Counted from the first letter of the stretch, positions 1 through 9,227 are shown. The stretch: DNA of 58,771 nucleotides from Ruminococcus flavefaciens (GCF_900116855.1 NZ_UETD01000018.1:1-58771); one strand, 5' to 3'. Program-made: numbers and translations. Notes: generated by a model from the sequence alone, not told the origin.

Positions 1-271
1 TTTCCGACGTTTGATTCAGCAGTTCCCGACAGGATTCTATTGTTGCTCTCTGCTCGGAGCGTACTGTTTTCAGCACCTGTTCTGTCTCTGCTTTCGTTGA
101 CAGCACCGATAGTGTTTGCAGTATCTCTAACTGCTCCCGTGCCATTTCCTTGTTGAGTGCTATCAGTGCTCTCCAGTTGGAATCGAGCACCACCACTGTC
201 GGCTGGGTGTCCGCCGCTGCCGACAATTCCTTGTCGTACATCTGCTGCAATTCTTCTTGCTTTGAATTCAT
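1..271 (-). CDS. hypothetical mobile-element protein, 3' end cut by window edge
   Basis: The frame opens at an ATG at 269-271 on the minus strand, 9 bases after a strong AGAAAGGAG ribosome site, and stays open to the window edge, giving about 90 residues. The product is hydrophilic, rich in Gln, Glu and Leu, and predicted helical (it begins MNSKQEELQQMYDKEL), with no membrane segment or recognisable catalytic motif. It lies downstream, on the same strand, of a MobC-like stub and a RepA-like ATPase, so an accessory role on a plasmid or integrative element is likely. I do not recognise the family. Confidence 0.6.
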   Translation of the reverse strand, partial: MNSKQEELQQMYDKELSAAADTQPTVVVLDSNWRALIALNKEMAREQLEILQTLSVLSTKAETEQVLKTVRSEQRATIESCRELLNQTSE

Positions 272-487
272 ACTCCATATTCTCCTTTCTATATCGCTCG
301 CCATGAAGCTTGTTGTCACGGCACTTCATTTTGTTGGGAAAGGTATATGTGATATATTTTTTGTTGCCTTCACGTATTATATTATCTTTAAACTTCTCCT
401 TCAATTATAATTTATTGCCTACATGTTGAAAAATGATAATTATTATTTACAAATGATGTGTAAAATAAAAACATAATTTATCGCGTA

Positions 488-516
488 TTGACAATGCTTG
501 TAAATAGCTGTAAAAT
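488..516 (+). promoter_or_regulatory. sigma-A type promoter for the 562 gene
   Basis: TTGACA at 488-493, a 17-base spacer, and TAAAAT at 511-516. It lies 45 bases before the ATG of the small gene at 562. Confidence 0.7.
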
Positions 517-561
517 TAAATTGAAATATGCTTTTTATTAATCAAAGATGGAGGAAATGAT

Positions 562-822
562 ATGAGTATTTTTAAAGAATTATTGAGATGTATCGCTCCA
601 AAGTTGTATTACAGTATTATGTCTGATGAAGAACTAAAAGAAAAACGAGAACAAGTTAGAAAAAAATACATTTCAGGGAATGACTCCAGCTCTGGAAAAA
701 CGTTACATTTAATTGATGGTATTCAATTAAATCGAATGAATGAAAAACACGAAAAAGAGCATCCAGATGCTAAACCAAGACATAAGGAACATGGGTGGTA
801 TTTGCCTGAAGATGATGATTAA
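562..822 (+). CDS. small hydrophilic hypothetical protein (86 aa)
   Basis: A complete small gene with its own promoter (488-516), a good ribosome site (GGAGG, 8 bases before ATG) and a stem-loop after the stop. The product is highly charged (Lys/Glu/His-rich, acidic tail PEDDD) with no membrane segment and no motif I recognise. It is the only plus-strand gene in the left 9 kb, between two remnants of mobile-element genes, so it is probably accessory cargo. Function unknown. Confidence 0.6.
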   Translation: MSIFKELLRCIAPKLYYSIMSDEELKEKREQVRKKYISGNDSSSGKTLHLIDGIQLNRMNEKHEKEHPDAKPRHKEHGWYLPEDDD

Positions 823-846
823 GTTTTATATCAAAGTATTATAGCA

Positions 847-872
847 GCGAGTGTAGTATGTATTACACTCGC
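847..872 (+). terminator. stem-loop after the 562 gene
   Basis: A perfect 9-bp stem, GCGAGTGTA and TACACTCGC, around an 8-base loop, 24 bases after the stop. The T-tract is weak (GTTTTC a few bases on), so it is a plausible but not strong terminator. Confidence 0.5.
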
Positions 873-949
873 CGCTCTGCGTTTTCATTTATCAAATCAA
901 CCGCCTCCTATTGTTTATCGACTTAATAGTAAAAGTATTTCAATCTTAA

Positions 950-1018
950 CTAGTTTGTTAATACATCTGTTTTTGCGTCTGTACAGCGGATAGTGATCGT
1001 CCGATTATGTTTTCTCAT
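950..1018 (-). pseudogene. MobC-like N-terminal stub (22 aa)
   Basis: An ATG at 1018 follows GGAGG with good spacing and encodes 22 residues starting MRKHNRTITIRCTDAK before a stop. A basic start followed by a beta strand (TITIR) is typical of the ribbon-helix-helix N terminus of MobC-type mobilization proteins (often MRKR..., then IRVTEEE). The remaining ~100 residues of such a protein are missing. The call is inferred from the start of the protein and from the RepA-like gene nearby; a true small peptide gene is the alternative. Confidence 0.4.
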
Positions 1019-1029
1019 TGTGATATTCC

Positions 1030-1309
1030 TCCATTCCTTGTGAGATTTTTGAGAGGGGGCTCGGGGTTCGCCCCGACCAGCAAGCGTTCGGTGGACTGCC
1101 AAATGCGGTGCTGGCATTTCATACTTCCGTTGCCGGTACGGCTCCGTCAGCGGTAGTTTTCTCCTTGTGCCAATGCCGCCACATTCGCTCCACGTTGCGC
1201 CACAATCGCTTTTGTGGGTACGGGTGGGATAACTACCCGATTTCTGTATCGGCGGCAAAAATGGGCGGTTTTGTGCGCGTTTTTACTGTCATCCGAGAGC
1301 GGTATACCG
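1030..1309. other. non-coding GC-rich segment, possible oriT region; 1181-1290 recurs at 47685-47795
   Basis: No convincing gene lies here. The segment holds a GGGG-TTCG-CCCC hairpin near 1060-1074, then a stretch (about 1181-1290) shared at lower identity with 47685-47795. The best-conserved core is CGCTCCACGTTGCGC, then CACAATCGC, then a GGTGGGATAACTACCC-like imperfect palindrome. It sits directly upstream of the MobC-like stub, where transfer origins of mobilizable elements usually lie. The oriT role is an inference. Confidence 0.35.
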
Positions 1310-2371
1310 TCACCCTGAACCACAAATGCCGTCACCCTCAGTTTTACCGTCACCCGCCTCAAACAAAGGTAAATAGACGTTTTCTGAATTTCGGGTGCTG
1401 GTATGGTCAGTAATTTCTACCCACAGCAGACTTCCATTCTTACTGTCACCCGACTGGTCATAAACGAGTTCAAGTATTCGTGAGCCGTGACTTCTGCGCA
1501 TATTGAATTGCACTCCATACACTTTAAGCTCTTCGGTATGCTGAACAAGATTTCTCGTCATCCAGTTGGGAGCGTACTCACGACCGAAGCGTTTGTACAT
1601 TAGCTTGCAGAGCTCAGTTGCGGAACCTGTGAAACGTTTTTCTTCGACCATGAGATCATGTATTGCGAAAGAGAAAAGGTCTGGCTTATGCTCAGGTACA
1701 ACATCGACTACATTCCACCTGTGATTTGCAAACTCCAGATTCAATTCAAGGTGTTCAATGTCACGACCTGCGCAGTGCAATTTTGCTTTACCACTTCCAC
1801 GACGTTCTTCTATCATAACCATGATACCGTCAACGCTACCGATGATACCTGTCGAGCCTGAGACCATATTGAACGGATCGCTGTCGTAGCACTTGCGCGT
1901 ATGATGTACGACAAGTATTGCAACTTTTAATTTGTCCGCAAGTACTTTCAGCACAGATAGCTCTTTGTAATCCGAACCATAGTTGACATCAGTGTTGCAC
2001 CTGACCTTCTGCAACGTATCTATGACAATGATTTTTAAATTCGGAAGCTCCTGTTTACTTTTTTCGAGTTCTTCTTCCAGACCGTTGCCAATAGTTTTCG
2101 CTTCGATTGCGAAGTTCAAGTTCTCACAGGGTTCGTCTGTAAGCTCGTATATCCTGTTCTGCAAGCGCAGCAGGTTGTCCTCAAGACTGAGATACAACAC
2201 CTGACCTGTATTCGTATCGTGCTTGAGGAAATGCTCACCGTTAGCGACAGACATACACAAGTCCAGTGCCAACCACGACTTGCCTATCTTCGGCGCGCCT
2301 GCAAGGATATACAGACCCGGGTACATCATTTTGTAGATGATGTACTCCTGCTTTTCCAGCGGAGTTGTCAT
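1310..2371 (-). CDS. RepA-like AAA_25 ATPase/helicase of a mobile element
   Basis: The protein (353 aa from the ATG at 2371) has a Walker A loop GAPKIGKS, a Walker B strand KIIVIDTLQK, a conserved LYLSLEDN segment and VVHHTRK near sensor I. This is the pattern of the AAA_25/RepA-type RecA-fold ATPases used by plasmids and integrative elements to open or unwind their replication origin. The open frame runs further upstream to 2611, but that part looks non-coding. A GAAGGAG motif at about 2420 has no usable in-frame start close by, so the ATG at 2371 is the best choice though its own ribosome site is weak. Short repeats upstream (2528-2890) could be its binding sites. Confidence 0.75.
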   Translation of the reverse strand: MTTPLEKQEYIIYKMMYPGLYILAGAPKIGKSWLALDLCMSVANGEHFLKHDTNTGQVLYLSLEDNLLRLQNRIYELTDEPCENLNFAIEAKTIGNGLEEELEKSKQELPNLKIIVIDTLQKVRCNTDVNYGSDYKELSVLKVLADKLKVAILVVHHTRKCYDSDPFNMVSGSTGIIGSVDGIMVMIEERRGSGKAKLHCAGRDIEHLELNLEFANHRWNVVDVVPEHKPDLFSFAIHDLMVEEKRFTGSATELCKLMYKRFGREYAPNWMTRNLVQHTEELKVYGVQFNMRRSHGSRILELVYDQSGDSKNGSLLWVEITDHTSTRNSENVYLPLFEAGDGKTEGDGICGSG

Positions 2372-2527
2372 TATGTACTCGCTGTTGTAAATTGTTAATT
2401 CGTTTCCTATAAAATCATCTCCTTCTTTTTTATCGGAACACAGCCGACAGCTTTTTTGTAACGAGCAACTGCTCGCGCGAACTATTTGTGTGGGCTGTGT
2501 CGGGCGGATATTTGCTCTTTTGATTGA

Positions 2528-2890
2528 AAAAATGTGGGAGCAGTATCCTTTATGCAAATCGACCTGTTTTTGCATAAGTTTTTGACTGCTCTGAAACGTT
2601 TTCCAAAACACAAATTGATTTTTGTGAGAACTGACCTTTTCTCACTAAACTATAAAAACAGCTGCACTGCCCATAGAATAGAGCTTTGCAGACATTTCAA
2701 CTCAAAACTGTTATGATGACAGTTTTGAATGATTTTCAGTCAAAAATGAGCGTTTCGGAATTAAAATGTGGGAGCAGTATCCTTTGTACAATTTGAACTG
2801 TTTTTGGCATATAAATCAGACACATCACGAACGCATCAGGACATAGTACGTCCCAGCATAGCAGACACACTGTTTTGAACAGCAGTATCC
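2528..2890. repeat. short direct repeats (GTGGGAGCAGTATCCTTT), possible iterons
   Basis: A ~45-bp unit containing GTGGGAGCAGTATCCTTT and a CTGTTTTTG(G)CAT tail occurs at 2528-2574 and again at 2763-2810; the 9-mer GCAGTATCC recurs a third time at about 2882. Between them is an inverted repeat AAAACTG/CAGTTTT near 2705-2727. Location upstream of the RepA-like ATPase gene suggests a replication origin, by inference. Nothing else gene-like is visible between 2612 and 3445 besides these repeats and the long repeat copy. Confidence 0.5.
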
Positions 2891-3196
2891 GCCGTACTAT
2901 GCCTGACCGAATCAGAAGCCGCCCGACTGCATATCGGACTCATAGACAACCTAAATGCTCGGCTGCCCCGGCACACTCCCATTGCCTGCGACGGTTTTAT
3001 CACGCTCGGACTGTGGCTGAGTGTAAGTATCCGTTCCCGACTTTCATCGCTTACTTCACATCTGCGCTATGTGAAACCAGAGATGTTATCGCTCGCTCTT
3101 TCGAGGTCATCGCGCATCTCTGGGCTGGTACGGCTCACCGCCCCACCATCGGAAACAACGTAACTCCTGATCCCATATTCAATTTTCAAGTTACTT
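2886..3196 (+). repeat. left copy of ~310-bp near-identical inverted repeat
   Basis: From GTATCCGCCG to CAATTTTCAAGT this segment matches the reverse complement of 58435-58751 almost base for base; I see only a substitution in the GACTGCATATCGG region and a few changes and one indel in the first 20 bases. It is GC-richer than its surroundings and self-complementary in several places: CCAGAGATG pairs with CATCTCTGG around an inner CTC-GAAA-GAG hairpin, and TTCACAT pairs with ATGTGAA (as read on the minus strand). A ~97-codon frame crosses it but looks compositionally non-coding. It may be a structured RNA, an element end or a recombination site. Confidence 0.85.
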
Positions 3197-3445
3197 TTTG
3201 GTTTTTACTTGTTCATTTCAGGTCACCCCTTTATATTATCCATGTGTAATATGTTACATATCATATCATATTACACGGTTTTGAGAAGAATGAGCAGATT
3301 CATTAACTGAACTCTGCTCGTGCTTTGCATCTGATTGTAATTGCACATCAAATATATGCTATTACTCTTTTTCAATTCTATTATAACACACTATTTTTAT
3401 TTGTCAAGGCCTTCATTTTTATTTTGAAACAAAAAGAGCAAAGCG

Positions 3446-4228
3446 TCAATGCTTTGCTCTTGATTTGTATACGTTGTATTGATTTCGGCATCTTGCAGAA
3501 CAGAACTCGCTGCGTATATCGGTGGCATAGAACAGCTTTCCGCAGTGCTTGCAGGTACGGAGCAGCTTCTTATCGTCTGTCACTGCTTTAGCAAAGGCGA
3601 GATCAATCATTGCCTTGAGCGAATCATACTCGCACAGCAGGTTCAGTCCGTTCCTGTTATCTATCTTGTAGGTCAGGCGAGGAGGTATGAACTCCGTCAG
3701 CTTTGATTCCTTGCTTATCGTGAAGCTGTACAGATATTTAAAGTATTTCTTTACCCATTCAAGCGGCTCGCAGTATCTATACTTCCGCAGGAACATTGTC
3801 GAATATATCGGGCTGCGGTAATACAGTCTCAGCTTGCCTTTCTTATTGGCTTTATCAAACAGGTCGATTATATCAAGAGGGAAGAATGTCTTTGCAAACT
3901 CATTCACATCAACGATACCGCTGTCAGTAAAGATATTGTCACGGACTATGACACGCTCGCTTTTACCTATATCCGAACCTGCAATATCAGGCATAATACC
4001 GAGCAGACCATACTTATGTACAAAGTCCAGCACCATTTCATTTTGACAGAGGTCGTTCTCAGTCAGATACTTGCCGAGATTAAGTGCGTCGGTCATCATT
4101 GTGTTTTCACTTTTTATTGGATCGTACACCGAGCCATACTCGCAGGGAACAATGTATTCCACACTGTCTATGCTCTGTATTTCATATCTTGTATTCTTGT
4201 GCCAATGGCTTACTAATAGCTGTTCCAT
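3446..4228 (-). CDS. DUF6076-like protein with C-terminal zinc ribbon
   Basis: Read from the ATG at 4228, which follows AAGGAG at 6 bases, the protein has 260 residues. The last 40 hold a zinc-binding module, CKHCGKLFYATD then CSARCR, ending in a basic tail. The rest is an alpha/beta region with no catalytic motif I can see. The same architecture (long N-terminal region, terminal CxxC...C zinc ribbon) appears in the gene at 57286-58287, and fragments of similar proteins lie at 37245 and 48580. Such proteins are common in ruminococcal accessory regions, but their role is unknown; nucleic-acid binding is a guess from the ribbon. Confidence 0.6.
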   Translation of the reverse strand: MEQLLVSHWHKNTRYEIQSIDSVEYIVPCEYGSVYDPIKSENTMMTDALNLGKYLTENDLCQNEMVLDFVHKYGLLGIMPDIAGSDIGKSERVIVRDNIFTDSGIVDVNEFAKTFFPLDIIDLFDKANKKGKLRLYYRSPIYSTMFLRKYRYCEPLEWVKKYFKYLYSFTISKESKLTEFIPPRLTYKIDNRNGLNLLCEYDSLKAMIDLAFAKAVTDDKKLLRTCKHCGKLFYATDIRSEFCSARCRNQYNVYKSRAKH

Positions 4229-4327
4229 ACGGCTCTCCTTGTAATTGCACTTATATAAATTTATATTACTCACTAATCTTATTGTAACACGCTATCCTTC
4301 GTTTGTCAAGTCGTTATTTTTATCGAT

Positions 4328-4361
4328 ACAAAAAACTACCTCAGATTATTCCAAGGTAGTT
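4328..4361 (-). terminator. rho-independent terminator of the caspase gene
   Basis: On the minus strand an 8-bp stem, AACTACCT and AGGTAGTT, is followed directly by a T-run. It lies 40 bases beyond the stop of the caspase-like gene. Confidence 0.75.
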
Positions 4362-4401
4362 GTTGATAGTGTAACATTTTTAATTTCGACAATTGGTGTT
4401 A

Positions 4402-5940
4402 TTAGCTATCCAACTTCTTTGATAGCTCAATATCAAGTTCTTTGACCTTTTCTAAGCATTCGTTGTAATTCTTTTTAGCAATACTCATTGATAATTTTCT
4501 ATCGTTACTATCTCTGTCGGCTTTGTCGTCATATACAACAACAAATTCATCAATTGCATTGGCGAGAGCGGAATAGGCTTCAGCCCAGTCATGCAATTTT
4601 ATACTTGCTATTGAAAAGTCTGTTTGTTCAAGGAATAATTTTCTAATCTCTATTTTTAAGCTTTTTACTTGGTTTATAAACTCGACTTCACTAATGGTTC
4701 CGTTTGCATAAGCGCTATAGTAACTTAAATACTTTTCAGCGTCTATTATCATTTTATATATACAAGTGCGGTATGTTTCTATCAATGAAGTATCATCCGA
4801 AGTATTCTCATTAATAAATTTTTTTATAAAAAAGTAACCTTGCAATTCTTCAACCAAAATGTCATCTATAATTGAAGAACGGTCGTTTTCTCTATACCAA
4901 TATCCTTTATCCTGATCTTTATCAACCCATGTACTCCTGAACGCATATGTCCCATTAATAACATCTTCTTCATCATAACCATAAGATGCAAATATTATAT
5001 TATTAGTTTTTCCTTTCCATTTCTTTTCACTATTTGGACTAGAAAATACATCATAATAAATAGCTTCTTTATTGATTTCATTAGCTATTTCTGCAATATC
5101 CCTTTTTTCACAAGGAAATCTGAGAATTATTTTTATACCTATTCGCTTAATATTGCCGCCCATAGGTTTAACAGAATAAATAATATATTGATCTGTTTCT
5201 TTGTATATCTTCTTTGTAATATAAGGTGTATAAGTTTCTACATTGAAGTAAATTGTACCCACAATACTGGAACGAAATGTGCAATGCTGCTTATACTTAT
5301 CTTCTAGTTTTTTGTTATCAATATACGCAAGTCTGTCAACATATTCTTTAATATCTTCGAGTGACTTCCTTCCTTGTTTTATCAATGAACGTGCAGTAAA
5401 CGCATCATAAATAATTCGAGTATATCTACTCAATTGTCTATTGTTATCGAAGCCGGAATTTTCATAGAAACTACATGAAGCCATTATTGCACACCCATGA
5501 CCTACAAACTGGTCTGCAGTTTCATATATATCAATCGGAGAAGAAAGGGAAATACCTGCATTTCCTGAGTGACAACAGTCAAGAATAACTATTTTATTTT
5601 TGCAAGGAATACTATCTATGACAGAAATCAATTCTTTAACAGATACCTTTGCGTTGCTGAAAATAATATAGTTTTCATTTTTTTCATTTGATCCGTGTCC
5701 TGAAAAATAAAAGATAAATGTGTCAGACTCTTCAATTTCCTTCAATGCTTTACAGAACCACGTTTTAAATTCTTCCAGTTTAACAATTCTTTTTTCACCA
5801 ATAGAGTAAATATTTTCCTGCTTTACAGATAAGCCTAATTCCATTGCTTCTTTTATTGCTTGAATATCATTGTAACATAGCGGAATGTTATATCGCGGAT
5901 TATCGTACTCGCTCACCCCTACAACAAATGATTTAATCAT
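4402..5940 (-). CDS. caspase-like (Peptidase C14/metacaspase) protease
   Basis: The N-terminal ~250 residues form a caspase-fold domain: an opening MIKSFVVGVSEY strand, then the histidine motif FYFSGHGS (His82) and the cysteine motif ILDCCHSG (Cys123). These are the catalytic dyad positions of metacaspases and of caspase-like proteins in bacterial conflict systems. The C-terminal half (about 260-512) is alpha/beta then helical, matching no domain I recognise, and may be a sensor or regulatory part. The gene has its own promoter (TTGATT-17-TATAAT), ribosome site AAAAGGAG and terminator, so it forms a single-gene unit although it lies downstream of the SPFH operon. A role in regulated cell death or phage defence is inferred from the fold only. 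Confidence 0.8.
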   Translation of the reverse strand: MIKSFVVGVSEYDNPRYNIPLCYNDIQAIKEAMELGLSVKQENIYSIGEKRIVKLEEFKTWFCKALKEIEESDTFIFYFSGHGSNEKNENYIIFSNAKVSVKELISVIDSIPCKNKIVILDCCHSGNAGISLSSPIDIYETADQFVGHGCAIMASCSFYENSGFDNNRQLSRYTRIIYDAFTARSLIKQGRKSLEDIKEYVDRLAYIDNKKLEDKYKQHCTFRSSIVGTIYFNVETYTPYITKKIYKETDQYIIYSVKPMGGNIKRIGIKIILRFPCEKRDIAEIANEINKEAIYYDVFSSPNSEKKWKGKTNNIIFASYGYDEEDVINGTYAFRSTWVDKDQDKGYWYRENDRSSIIDDILVEELQGYFFIKKFINENTSDDTSLIETYRTCIYKMIIDAEKYLSYYSAYANGTISEVEFINQVKSLKIEIRKLFLEQTDFSIASIKLHDWAEAYSALANAIDEFVVVYDDKADRDSNDRKLSMSIAKKNYNECLEKVKELDIELSKKLDS

Positions 5941-5978
5941 AATTTATCTCCTTTTCTTTTGTGCCTTTTTTCAATATT

Positions 5979-6007
5979 ATTATACCTCATTTTGTTTAAA
6001 TAATCAA
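5979..6007 (-). promoter_or_regulatory. promoter of the caspase-like gene
   Basis: On the minus strand TTGATT (6007-6002), a 17-base spacer, then TATAAT (5984-5979), about 40 bases upstream of the ATG at 5940. Confidence 0.7.
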
Positions 6008-6015
6008 TATAAATA

Positions 6016-6063
6016 TAAAAAACTCATAGAATCAAATCTAAACTTGGATTCAACTCTATGAGT
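6016..6063 (-). terminator. terminator of the ydj-like operon
   Basis: The minus strand reads ACTCATAGA, a 24-base loop that can itself pair in part (GAATC/GATT), then TCTATGAGT and a T6 run. It separates the zinc-ribbon/coiled-coil gene from the caspase-like gene. Confidence 0.7.
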
Positions 6064-6084
6064 CATATTAGGATACTATTTGTT

Positions 6085-7302
6085 TTATCTGTCCATAGTA
6101 AGCTCTTTTTTTATCTCTTTGATTCGCTTTTCTATGGCATCAATTTTATCTTTGAGTGGTTTGGCGGCTCCTTCAAGCTCTTTTATTTTTCCGTCACACA
6201 AATTATTAAGTTCTTTTTTCTCAATTTTTATAGATTCATTAATAGTAGGCAAACGTGAGTTTAGTTCATCGATTTGTGCTTGTAAAGCCTTCTTTTCCTT
6301 TCCCTTAAATAGGCTTAAATTGCTCTTTTGTTGGTTAAGTGCAGATATTTGTTCTTCAAGCTTTTTCTTTTCTTCGACAGCCGGAGTTTCTGTTTTACGT
6401 TTCTTTTTCCATGCTTTTATTTCAGAATCATACGGATCTACTTGCACATGAAGTTGCTTAAGCTGAGTCTCTAAAGTAGCAGATTCTGATTCAAGTTGCT
6501 TTCTTTTCTCTGCATTTTCATTCCAGTATGCATCATTTTTACTTTTTTGTAACTGACGCTTGCTTTCTTTTATAACTTTATTAGCACTATCAAAAAGATC
6601 GTTCATTAAAACATTATATTTATTAGTCGATCCGAAAAGATAAGAATTAATTGTTGATACTGTTTCTGATAGTTCTTGATAAGAACTATCTACAGCTTGA
6701 ATTATTTCATTAGAAACATATTTTGCAACAACAGCATTTAAATCAAAAGTGAGTACATTACTTATAATCGTTTCATAATCAGTTTCAAAAAAATCCCAAC
6801 CTGATTCGGTTTCTTGATAGAGATTAAATCTATTATAAAATACTAAAATAGCTAATGACGTAATTTTATCAATTATTTCTATAATTGAATCACAGTCAAT
6901 TGGTTCAGTTTTTTCGATTATCTGAACGGATGATTGAGCAGCATTTAATGTTGTGTAAAATCTTGACGCTAAATTAATTAATTTGCTTTGCATTGTAGAG
7001 CAGAAACTTTTATAGAAGTTTGCTCTCCAGTTCTCTGGATTAATTTTTAAAATACTATCATAGTAGTGTTCGGCACTTTCGTAGTTTCCCTCTTTTAACG
7101 CTCTTTCTGCTAAGACGGCTAAGTTATCCATTTCATCGGATTTGTCAACTTTTACTGTACCAGTGACATTTACAGTTCCTTCAATCATCATCTTTCTGGC
7201 TTCTTCAACTGTATATTTACATCCACAGGTCTGACATACAAACACTCCATCCTGCTTGAGCATATCTGTGCTACCGCACATTTCACAAGTTAATTGTTTC
7301 AT
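6085..7302 (-). CDS. zinc-ribbon, TPR-like and coiled-coil protein
   Basis: The first 25 residues hold two CxxC knuckles (CEMCGS and CQTCGC) forming a zinc ribbon of the kind that starts many Firmicutes envelope-stress proteins. Residues 65-105 resemble a TPR pair (ALKEGNYESAEHYYDSILK). From about 235 to the end the protein is a long charged coiled coil. There is no signal peptide or membrane segment. It is the third gene of a minus-strand run that starts with an SPFH protein, 69 bases after the membrane gene. The layout resembles the Bacillus ydjGHI locus (zinc ribbon, membrane, SPFH), but the coiled coil makes this a divergent partner. Confidence 0.65.
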   Translation of the reverse strand: MKQLTCEMCGSTDMLKQDGVFVCQTCGCKYTVEEARKMMIEGTVNVTGTVKVDKSDEMDNLAVLAERALKEGNYESAEHYYDSILKINPENWRANFYKSFCSTMQSKLINLASRFYTTLNAAQSSVQIIEKTEPIDCDSIIEIIDKITSLAILVFYNRFNLYQETESGWDFFETDYETIISNVLTFDLNAVVAKYVSNEIIQAVDSSYQELSETVSTINSYLFGSTNKYNVLMNDLFDSANKVIKESKRQLQKSKNDAYWNENAEKRKQLESESATLETQLKQLHVQVDPYDSEIKAWKKKRKTETPAVEEKKKLEEQISALNQQKSNLSLFKGKEKKALQAQIDELNSRLPTINESIKIEKKELNNLCDGKIKELEGAAKPLKDKIDAIEKRIKEIKKELTMDR

Positions 7303-7371
7303 GAAACTTTCCCCTTAACAATTATTATTGATGATTCAGCTCTATATTTTTAATTTTGCATACTTAATTAT

Positions 7372-8037
7372 CTATCGCTTAAAAGCTATAACCTTTTTAT
7401 TTCTTTTTAATAATAACCTTTCCACTTCGGCAATTGCAGCAGACTTATCAGTACTATGATCAATTGATGCCACCTTAATAGACATTTCATTCTCTAAATC
7501 AGCAAGTGAAGGATCACTCATAGGATCGCTGAGCCGTATCTTCTTTGCAAGCTCGGTCAATTTCAGCTTGATCTCGCTGTCTGTTTCCGTTTCAGCAAGC
7601 ATTTCTACTTCAATCTGCAGATCTTTGATAAACTGCCGCTTGACAGCAACCTTGTTTTCGGTAGCAGTTATCATTTCCGTGCCTGCATTGGTGGTTATCA
7701 TGCAGACCGCCGAAATGCCGAGTATCATCACACATACGAGTATAGCACACCAATTCGGTGCAGACGATACAAACATAAATATCAGAAATGCTACAAATTG
7801 TATGGCAAGGTATACCGCACTAATATATGTAACCGATGAGCCGAGCAGCTTACTTTTCAAGTCCTGTTTCTTACCGATAGTTGCATACCACACATAGGCT
7901 TGTACAGCAAATGATATCACAGTGAATGCATAACATATCCAGAAAGCAGAAGTTTTTGTTGTCGGTATCACAAATGCGATAACATTATAAATGACAAACA
8001 GTATTGCTATCACAATATAGGGAGTTTTATTCTTCAT
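7372..8037 (-). CDS. four-helix membrane protein of the SPFH operon
   Basis: The 221-residue protein has four hydrophobic segments in the first ~115 residues (about 7-25, 33-51, 70-90, 96-116), then a cytoplasmic helical tail of ~100 residues rich in Glu and Lys. It begins 2 bases after the stop of the SPFH gene, so the two are almost certainly translated together. No catalytic motif is visible. By position it corresponds to the membrane partner in ydj-type loci. Function unknown; anchoring the SPFH assembly is a reasonable inference. Confidence 0.65.
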   Translation of the reverse strand: MKNKTPYIVIAILFVIYNVIAFVIPTTKTSAFWICYAFTVISFAVQAYVWYATIGKKQDLKSKLLGSSVTYISAVYLAIQFVAFLIFMFVSSAPNWCAILVCVMILGISAVCMITTNAGTEMITATENKVAVKRQFIKDLQIEVEMLAETETDSEIKLKLTELAKKIRLSDPMSDPSLADLENEMSIKVASIDHSTDKSAAIAEVERLLLKRNKKVIAFKR

Positions 8038-8039
8038 GG

Positions 8040-9227
8040 CTATCCCTCCCTGTTAAATCCGCATTTCGGACAAAACTTGCCCGATCGGGTAAACTCAAAT
8101 CCGCATTGAGGACATTTGTTTAGTGGCGTAGTTTCCTGCTTCGTACCACACTTGTCGCAGAATAATGCGCCTGCTTCCAATTCAGCTCCGCAATTATCGC
8201 AAAAGCACTTAACTGGTACAACAAGTGGTGTGGGCGGCTGATTGTCTATTCCCGATACCGCACCGTTTATCGCTGTCCCAACAACTCCGCCAACTGCCCC
8301 GCCTATGCCTGCCATCGTTCCTAAGCCGATGCCCATGTTGGTAAACTGTCCGACAGCTTCGTTTTGTGCAACTTGCTCCGCTACATCAAAACCGCGCTCC
8401 TGCTGATAGGTGTAGCCCTCCTGCTGACGCTTGGTCGCCATAGCCTGCGACTGTATAACCATTCGTTGAGCCGCCGTCTGCTGTTCGATGATACCTACCT
8501 GCTGTTTCAGCTTTGCTTCAGTAATATCCGCATACTGCCGGAAATGAAGCTCTTTGAACTTTTCATATTGTTCGCTGCCGTCTGGCTTTACAATTCCCGT
8601 CACGAAGAACTTTCGCAGATCAACGCCATATTCAGCAAAATCAGGCTTTAGTTTTTCATGTATGCTCTTTGAAAATTCTTCGAATCGTTCATCTATTTCA
8701 AAAATACTGATAGCATTATTTCGCATTGCCTGTGCAAGATAGGTCTTTACCCTTGTCATAAGGAATGCCCTGAAATAATTGACAAGGTGCTGACGGTCAA
8801 GCAGTGCTTCTGTTCCGACAAGATTTATCAGCAGATTACGTGAATCCTCCACGGCAAGTGTCATTTCGCCATTCGCACCGATTTCAAGCGGAAAACCGTA
8901 TGTAGGCTCAACATACTGCACCTTACTGTCTGTTCCCCAGCGGATAGCCATTTGCTCGGTCTTGTTGATGAAATAGATCTCGCAGTGAAACGGTGTCTTG
9001 CCATCTGTCGGAATGTTGATAAGCCTTCGAAGTAAAGGGATATTCTCTGTTTCCAGCGTATGCCTGCCCGGACCGAACAGGTCAAGTGCCTGTCCATTCA
9101 TATAGAGCAGAGCTTCTTGTGACTCATGGACTATAAGCTGTGATGAGGTATTAAAGTCCTCACAGGGGTGTTTCCATACAAAAGTACTATTATCGCCCTC
9201 ATATTTGATAATATCTGCTATTTTCAT
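8040..9227 (-). CDS. SPFH/Band 7 protein with C-terminal double zinc ribbon (YdjI-like)
   Basis: Read from the ATG at 9227 (after GGTAGGTGA) this is 395 residues. Residues ~20-245 form an SPFH/virion-core-protein-like domain; a Gln/Ala-rich helix and a glycine-rich linker follow (about 285-325). The last ~55 residues contain two zinc ribbons, CDNCGAELEAGALFCDKCG and CPQCGFEFTRSGKFCPKCG. This is the usual architecture of YdjI-type SPFH proteins, which form membrane-associated scaffolds in envelope-stress responses. It is the first gene of the operon, with a perfect consensus promoter ~100 bases upstream. Confidence 0.8.
   Translation of the reverse strand: MKIADIIKYEGDNSTFVWKHPCEDFNTSSQLIVHESQEALLYMNGQALDLFGPGRHTLETENIPLLRRLINIPTDGKTPFHCEIYFINKTEQMAIRWGTDSKVQYVEPTYGFPLEIGANGEMTLAVEDSRNLLINLVGTEALLDRQHLVNYFRAFLMTRVKTYLAQAMRNNAISIFEIDERFEEFSKSIHEKLKPDFAEYGVDLRKFFVTGIVKPDGSEQYEKFKELHFRQYADITEAKLKQQVGIIEQQTAAQRMVIQSQAMATKRQQEGYTYQQERGFDVAEQVAQNEAVGQFTNMGIGLGTMAGIGGAVGGVVGTAINGAVSGIDNQPPTPLVVPVKCFCDNCGAELEAGALFCDKCGTKQETTPLNKCPQCGFEFTRSGKFCPKCGFNREG

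Noticed and set aside
2875..3249. 124-codon plus-strand frame across the left repeat, and its ~97-106-codon counterparts at 58432-58763
   Set aside because: The frames exist on several strands of the same repeat, have no ribosome site and an unlikely composition; stems suggest RNA or DNA structure instead.
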